A stretch of 9,292 nucleotides of DNA from a bacterium (GTDB lineage Bacteria > Krumholzibacteriota > Krumholzibacteriia > LZORAL124-64-63): assembly GCA_030591105.1 (NCBI GenBank), contig JAUVBS010000053.1:1-9292 (forward strand), given 5' to 3'. Below are positions 6,576 through 9,292 of the stretch, piece by piece. The notes under the pieces are model-generated. The model did not search any database. It was not told where the DNA came from and was given only the letters and a program-made list of their open reading frames with translations. Position 1 is the first letter of the stretch; every line of letters starts with the position of its first letter. The position numbers and the translations under genes were made by a program.

Positions 6576-8144
6576 ATGAGTAGTTCGGTGTTGCCGATCC
6601 TCTTCGAAGACCACACGGCCGCTCATTTTCGACCCCTCAGTTGGAGCGTACCGGTGTACGAACTGCGCTGTGGACTTTTCAACCTGCGCGAACGGGTTGC
6701 GCGACTGATGGCCGCCGCCGCCATGGATTCACGACCTCCGGCGATGGACGATCCCGATCGTGCCGCCAACGGTCCGGCCCACGGTGGGGGCGGTCCAGCG
6801 CTGCTGCCCCGTCTCTTGCTGAAGGAGCTGCCCGGCCCGATCGGGCCCGTGGGCACCGACCAGCTACTGCCGAATCTCGACCACACCGCGATGCTGCTGA
6901 TCAACGGCCGCGTCGCGCAGAGATGGGATCTGTTACGTGTCCTCATGCGATTTGCCGCCGAAGGAACCCACTTCGCCTGGTTCGATGCCGACGGTCTGCT
7001 CGCCTGCGCGGTGGCCGCCGAAGAAGCTCGCACGCTGGTCGAGGACTGGGAGCGGTGGAACTGGCAGACCGAAACGTCGGGGTGCTGGCGCGATACCGCA
7101 CAGCAACCCGAGACCTGGTCACCGGAACCGATGCTCTCGGGCTGGCGGGAATCTCAGCTCGACGGTGAGTACCGGCTGTTATCCGGCGAGAATGCCGCGC
7201 CACCGGAAGAGCTCGCCGCCCGTCTGCCGTCCGTTGCGACAGCGGCCCGCCCGTTGGCGTACAGTTACCTGTGGGATCTGGTGCCCGATGTGGGTCCGGC
7301 CATCTGCGACGACGTCACCGAAGTTGTCGCCCCCGGCCGCTCGTTCGTTCGCGAGTTGTTTGGTATCGTCACCGACGATGCGATGGGGCGAGGTGCTCCG
7401 CCGTGGTCCGGCATTTCACGCTTCCAGCGGGCGAGCGAACTCGGTGAGTCCTCGGTCGCGCCAGGTGGCGTCGTCGACGGTGCGGAGAACCTATGGCTGG
7501 CTCAGGACGTGCGGGTCGCACCGGGAGCGGTGCTCGACGCCGCGCGGGGACCGTTGGTCATCGACCGCGCGGTAACCGTGATGCCGCACGCCTATTTGCA
7601 GGGTCCGTTGTACGTGGGAGCCGGTAGTACGATCAAGGCAGGCGCGCGCATCTACGGTGAGACCTCCATCGGTGCGATGTGCAAGATCGCCGGCGAAGTG
7701 GCCGAGAGTACGTTTTTGGATTTCGGCAACAAACAGCACGACGGTTTCATCGGGCACGCCTATCTCGGCAGCTGGATCAATCTCGGCGCCGGCACCACGT
7801 GTAGCGACCTGAAAAACAACTACGGCACGGTACGGGTAGACCAGGGCTCGGGTCTAGTCGACACCGGGCAGCGGTTCGTCGGTTTGATGATGAGCGAGCA
7901 CGCCAAGAGCGCCATCGGTACGCTGTTCAACACCGGCAGCTGCGTCGGCTTCTCGAGCAACGTTTTTGGCGTCGGTTTCCCACCCAAGTACCTACCCAAC
8001 TTTTCCTGGGGCGACGGTAGTCCCCCTACCGTATACGACGCCGAACGCGCCGCGAGCAGTGCGGCGGTCGTGATGGCACGGCGTGGCGTGCGATTCACCT
8101 CGGCCCACGGTAACCTCTTCGGTGCTCTGGCGCGCCAATCTTGA
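6576..8144 (+). CDS. Alternative GlmU-type sugar nucleotidyltransferase / left-handed beta-helix protein
   Basis: A 522-residue protein of the family that replaces classical GlmU in many Bacteroidota and relatives, annotated as putative UDP-GlcNAc diphosphorylase/glucosamine-1-phosphate N-acetyltransferase. ATG at 6576 follows AAGGAAA. The N-terminus ILFEDHTAAHFRPLSWSVPVYELRCG (read in two overlapping halves, residues 8-33) is the family's characteristic opening, and LLINGR (107-112) is its second landmark. A Pro/Gly/Ala-rich stretch (51-78) looks like a disordered insert. Residues about 300-465 are a hexapeptide-repeat beta-helix (VAPGAVLDA, VGAGSTIKAGARIYGETSIG). It contains NKQHDGFIGHAYLGSWINLG (385-404), then GAGTTCSDLKNNYG (404-417), the segment characteristic of this family. 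The standard GxGTRM nucleotide-binding loop of ordinary GlmU is absent, as expected for this variant. The role would be making UDP-GlcNAc for peptidoglycan and lipopolysaccharide. Another sugar-1-phosphate substrate cannot be excluded. It is probably co-transcribed with sppA. Confidence 0.85.
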   Translation: MSSSVLPILFEDHTAAHFRPLSWSVPVYELRCGLFNLRERVARLMAAAAMDSRPPAMDDPDRAANGPAHGGGGPALLPRLLLKELPGPIGPVGTDQLLPNLDHTAMLLINGRVAQRWDLLRVLMRFAAEGTHFAWFDADGLLACAVAAEEARTLVEDWERWNWQTETSGCWRDTAQQPETWSPEPMLSGWRESQLDGEYRLLSGENAAPPEELAARLPSVATAARPLAYSYLWDLVPDVGPAICDDVTEVVAPGRSFVRELFGIVTDDAMGRGAPPWSGISRFQRASELGESSVAPGGVVDGAENLWLAQDVRVAPGAVLDAARGPLVIDRAVTVMPHAYLQGPLYVGAGSTIKAGARIYGETSIGAMCKIAGEVAESTFLDFGNKQHDGFIGHAYLGSWINLGAGTTCSDLKNNYGTVRVDQGSGLVDTGQRFVGLMMSEHAKSAIGTLFNTGSCVGFSSNVFGVGFPPKYLPNFSWGDGSPPTVYDAERAASSAAVVMARRGVRFTSAHGNLFGALARQS

Positions 8145-8191
8145 ACGACAGTTATCGGGCAATATGCGGCCCGATGCGACCGCGATCTTAC

Positions 8192-8254
8192 CGATTGCAC
8201 CGCTCCGCGGTCCAGCGTGGTCGGGTCCGCGCTGCGGTGGCACGGGTGCAATCG
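8192..8254 (+). terminator. Large two-stage inverted repeat after the GlmU-like gene (possible 3' stabiliser or terminator)
   Basis: The outer arms CGATTGCACC (8192-8201) and GGTGCAATCG (8245-8254) are a perfect 10-bp inverted repeat. Inside, CAGCGTGG (8213-8220) and CCGCGCTG (8227-8234) pair over 8 positions, one of them G-T, around a 6-nt loop, TCGGGT. The two internal loops are nearly equal (11 and 10 nt), so the whole folds as one long arm 48 nt after the stop codon. No T-run follows, so factor-independent termination is not shown; 3'-end protection or an RNA element are alternatives. Confidence 0.45.
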
Positions 8255-8407
8255 CAGCCGGCTGCCGCTGGTGAATTTCCCAACCTACACCGAATCAGCG
8301 AGTTGTCTCCGTAGCAGCAACGGCCGCTAAAAGTGGTGCGTGGGCCGTGCACGCCTGGCATGCGGGTTGTATAGCAAACGGTGGAATGTTTCCTGCGCTG
8401 CACGCGC

Positions 8408-8435
8408 TTGATCGCCGTTGTGCTTACGCTATAGT
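8408..8435 (+). promoter_or_regulatory. Sigma70-like promoter inside the non-coding region
   Basis: TTGATC (8408-8413, 4 of 6 consensus bases) and TATAGT (8430-8435, 5 of 6) are separated by 16 nt. Transcription would start near 8442. No protein gene with a ribosome site begins soon after; instead two strong RNA hairpins follow. It could drive a small RNA or be a distal promoter for the HU gene with a leader of almost 300 nt. Confidence 0.4.
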
Positions 8436-8441
8436 GTTGTA

Positions 8442-8550
8442 GGCTTCCCGCGGGTGTTCACACGGCAGATGGCGGGAAACATCCAAAACTCGAGTTTCTC
8501 CGTTACCATCTGCAGAAGATCCTTCGGTTGTCATGCCTTGACAGCCGACC
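8442..8550 (+). ncRNA. Candidate structured RNA (unassigned family)
   Basis: Directly downstream of the promoter at 8408-8435 the sequence folds strongly. Hairpin 1 pairs GCAGATGG (8465-8472) with CCATCTGC (8506-8513), 8 bp perfect, and continues after a small asymmetric internal loop with GGGAAAC (8474-8480) against GTTTCTC (8494-8500), 7 pairs including one G-U. Hairpin 2 pairs 8524-8533 with 8539-8548 (10 pairs, one G-U) around a 5-nt loop, TGCCT. A perfect palindrome AAACTCGAGTTT (8486-8497) gives an alternative apical fold, and TTCCCGC (8445-8451) could compete by pairing with GCGGGAA (8472-8478). I do not recognise a known RNA family. There is no U-tract, so the 3' end is unknown. It could be an sRNA, an HU leader, or a DNA-level element. 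Confidence 0.3.
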
Positions 8551-8617
8551 GTCGGTACGGACTTCCGAACATCTTGCGCAAACTCACGACAACCGCAACC
8601 TACTGAAATTCACACAG

Positions 8618-8647
8618 TTGACACGGACTCGCTGTGAGTGCTACAGT
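8618..8647 (+). promoter_or_regulatory. Promoter of the HU-family gene
   Basis: A perfect TTGACA (8618-8623) is followed after 18 nt by TACAGT (8642-8647, 4 of 6), which carries an upstream TGC and so has the extended -10 form TGnTACAGT. Transcription from about 8654 gives a leader of about 79 nt carrying two ribosome-site-like runs, AGGAGG (8696-8701) and AGGGGG (8722-8727). A strong promoter fits an abundant nucleoid protein. Confidence 0.6.
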
Positions 8648-8712
8648 CACCCAACTCGCTGCTCTTCGCTGGCGGAGGTGCTGCCAGGCGTTTGCAGGAG
8701 GCAAAAACCAAC

Positions 8713-8736
8713 ATGCGTAACAGGGGGTTACCATGA
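8713..8736 (+). CDS. Possible 7-codon leader ORF overlapping the HU start
   Basis: ATG at 8713 opens the frame MRNRGLP and ends with TGA at 8734-8736, overlapping the HU start as ATGA. AGGAGG at 8696-8701 precedes it by 11 nt, longer than ideal. If translated, termination at the overlap would couple its translation to HU. The HU ribosome site AGGGGG lies inside this mini-ORF. Chance occurrence is quite possible, as only seven codons are involved. Confidence 0.25.
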   Translation: MRNRGLP

Positions 8737-9008
8737 CCAAGGCGGAACTGGTCGAGATCATTGCCAGCCAAACTGGGGTCAGCAAGAAGGACACTGGGCT
8801 GATCGTCAACCTGATCCTGGAAAACATCGGCCGCGCGCTGGTTTCGGAAGACAAGGTCGAACTGCGCGGTTTTGGTAGTTTCAAGATCAAAAACCGCCGC
8901 GCGCGGATGGCCCGTAACCCGCGCACTGGAGCTTCAGTCATGGTGCCTGCGAAGAAAGTACCGTATTTCAAAGCTTCCAACGAGTTGAAAGGCCGGCTCA
9001 ATCGTTAG
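8733..9008 (+). CDS. HU/IHF-family nucleoid DNA-binding protein
   Basis: A 91-residue protein of exactly the usual family length (about 90). It is a small dimeric protein that bends and compacts DNA in the nucleoid. The N-terminal helices (MTKAELVEIIASQTGVSKKD, 1-20, and 24-38) form the dimer core. GFGSF (46-50) is the conserved turn before the beta arm, and RNPRTG (61-66) is the arm tip, whose Pro63 intercalates into DNA. VPAKKVPYFKAS (71-82) and a C-terminal helix complete the fold. AGGGGG sits 5 nt before ATG at 8733. HU and IHF subunits cannot be separated by eye; the arm and the lack of a second subunit gene nearby favour a homodimeric HU. It is transcribed from its own TTGACA promoter and the start overlaps a possible 7-codon leader ORF. 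Nothing is missing. Confidence 0.95.
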   Translation: MTKAELVEIIASQTGVSKKDTGLIVNLILENIGRALVSEDKVELRGFGSFKIKNRRARMARNPRTGASVMVPAKKVPYFKASNELKGRLNR

Positions 9009-9039
9009 CCGCAATAGTCGAGAAATGCCTGCTACGGGG

Positions 9040-9068
9040 TTGTCCGTTGCGACTTCGTTGCCTATCTT
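9040..9068 (+). promoter_or_regulatory. Weak candidate promoter for the small basic protein gene
   Basis: TTGTCC (9040-9045) and TATCTT (9063-9068), each 4 of 6 consensus bases, lie 17 nt apart in the 161-bp spacer after the HU gene. The start would be near 9075, with a leader of about 95 nt. Because no terminator is visible after HU, read-through from the HU promoter is an equally good explanation. Confidence 0.25.
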
Positions 9069-9169
9069 GGGCCGGTTTAGCGACGTGATGCAAACGGGCA
9101 GGCGAGTTCAGGTCTCGGCCGACAGTGAAGGCTCGTTGCCCTGACCCTGACGCAAAGGCAGGAGTACAG

Positions 9170-9259
9170 ATGCCGAACGGACGTAAGCGCAAGCGCAAGA
9201 AGATTGCGACGCACAAGCGCAAGAAGCGGCTGCGCAAGAACCGTCATAAGAAGAAATAA
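9170..9259 (+). CDS. Tiny basic AURKAIP1/COX24-type protein (bS22/mS38-like ribosomal protein)
   Basis: A 29-residue protein, easily missed because of its size. AGGAG (9160-9164) lies 5 nt before ATG at 9170, and TAA ends the frame at 9257-9259. The product starts MPNGRKRKRKKIATHKRKKR (1-20) and ends LRKNRHKKK (21-29); about two thirds of its residues are Lys, Arg or His. The KIATHKRKKRLRKNRHKKK pattern is that of the AURKAIP1/COX24 domain family (DUF1713). Its mitochondrial member, mS38, and actinobacterial member, bS22, are small-subunit ribosomal proteins that thread into rRNA. The likely role is therefore ribosome binding; a role in DNA binding is a less supported alternative. Near-identical tiny proteins are known in Bacteroidota and other FCB bacteria, which fits the other genes here. 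A GC-rich hairpin begins 8 bp after the stop. Confidence 0.85.
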   Translation: MPNGRKRKRKKIATHKRKKRLRKNRHKKK

Positions 9260-9267
9260 CCGATCGA

Positions 9268-9292
9268 GGGCCGGCGCTGTGCGGCGGCCGGC
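9268..9292 (+). terminator. GC-rich hairpin after the small basic gene, cut by window end
   Basis: GCCGGC (9270-9275) pairs with GCCGGC (9287-9292), and the stem extends by GC/GC across a one-base bulge (9276-9277 with 9284-9285), leaving a loop of about 6 nt. It begins 8 bp after the TAA. The window ends at the stem base, so whether a T-run follows cannot be seen. Position and strength suggest an intrinsic terminator. Confidence 0.5.

Larger units (their letters stand above)
8145..8732. other. 588-bp region without a convincing protein gene, rich in inverted repeats
   Basis: Between the GlmU-like stop and the HU start no reading frame has both a recognisable product and a ribosome site. A 62-codon frame at 8418-8606 has no homology I recognise and an unconvincing start. 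The stretch is structured: a large two-stage dyad at 8192-8254, a 10-bp palindrome CAGCCGGCTG at 8255-8264, a sigma70-like promoter at 8408-8435 followed by two strong hairpins (8465-8513 and 8524-8548), and the HU promoter at 8618-8647. No tRNA, SRP RNA or tmRNA signature was seen on either strand. Confidence 0.6.

Noticed and set aside
8418..8606. 62-codon plus-strand frame in the non-coding region
   Set aside because: No convincing ribosome site, no family resemblance, and it runs through the two strong hairpins; RNA structure or chance explains it better.
8145..8732. Known RNA gene (SRP RNA, tmRNA, RNase P) in the long gap
   Set aside because: None of the conserved motifs, such as the SRP GGAAG/AGCAG loop or a tRNA-like end, could be found on either strand.

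Overview
The window looks like chromosomal DNA from a GC-rich Gram-negative bacterium of the wider FCB group (Fibrobacterota-Chlorobiota-Bacteroidota and relatives), possibly one of the uncultured lineages such as Krumholzibacteriota, Eisenbacteria or Zixibacteria. The reasons are a C-terminal FlgD-like domain with the YPNPFNP motif on a secreted enzyme, an 'alternative' GlmU of the type common in Bacteroidota, a tiny AURKAIP1/COX24-type protein ending in RKNRHKKK, and a predicted outer-membrane porin. The phylum is inferred from protein character only. No mobile element, CRISPR array, rRNA or tRNA is visible.

Left part (1-2465, minus strand): an electron-transfer operon. In transcription order it encodes a small exported monoheme cytochrome c (start 2327), a predicted outer-membrane beta-barrel of the DUF3373 family (start 1832), and a secreted c-type cytochrome (start 160) that runs off the left edge after its first CxxCH motif. 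A TTGACA-type promoter lies about 110-140 bp upstream of the first gene. A porin among exported haem proteins suggests a route for moving electrons across the cell envelope.

Middle (2690-4579, minus strand): a single secreted peptidylarginine deiminase-like enzyme. It has the catalytic Asp, His-x-Asp, Asn and Cys set spaced almost as in Porphyromonas gingivalis PPAD, followed by an Ig-like segment and a FlgD-like C-terminal domain. It is read from its own extended -10 promoter (TGGTATAAT) and diverges from the next block.

Right part (4810-9292, plus strand): sppA (membrane-bound signal peptide peptidase) and an alternative GlmU-type nucleotidyltransferase/left-handed beta-helix protein, 35 bp apart and probably co-transcribed. 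Next come 588 bp without a convincing protein gene but with several strong inverted repeats and a sigma70-like promoter, which may encode a structured RNA. After that is an HU/IHF-family DNA-binding protein with a clear promoter and a 7-codon mini-ORF overlapping its start. Last is a 29-residue, extremely basic bS22/mS38-like protein followed by a GC-rich hairpin cut by the window end.

The strongest leads are the secreted PPAD-like enzyme, the cytochrome-porin operon, and the structured non-coding stretch between the GlmU-like gene and the HU gene.
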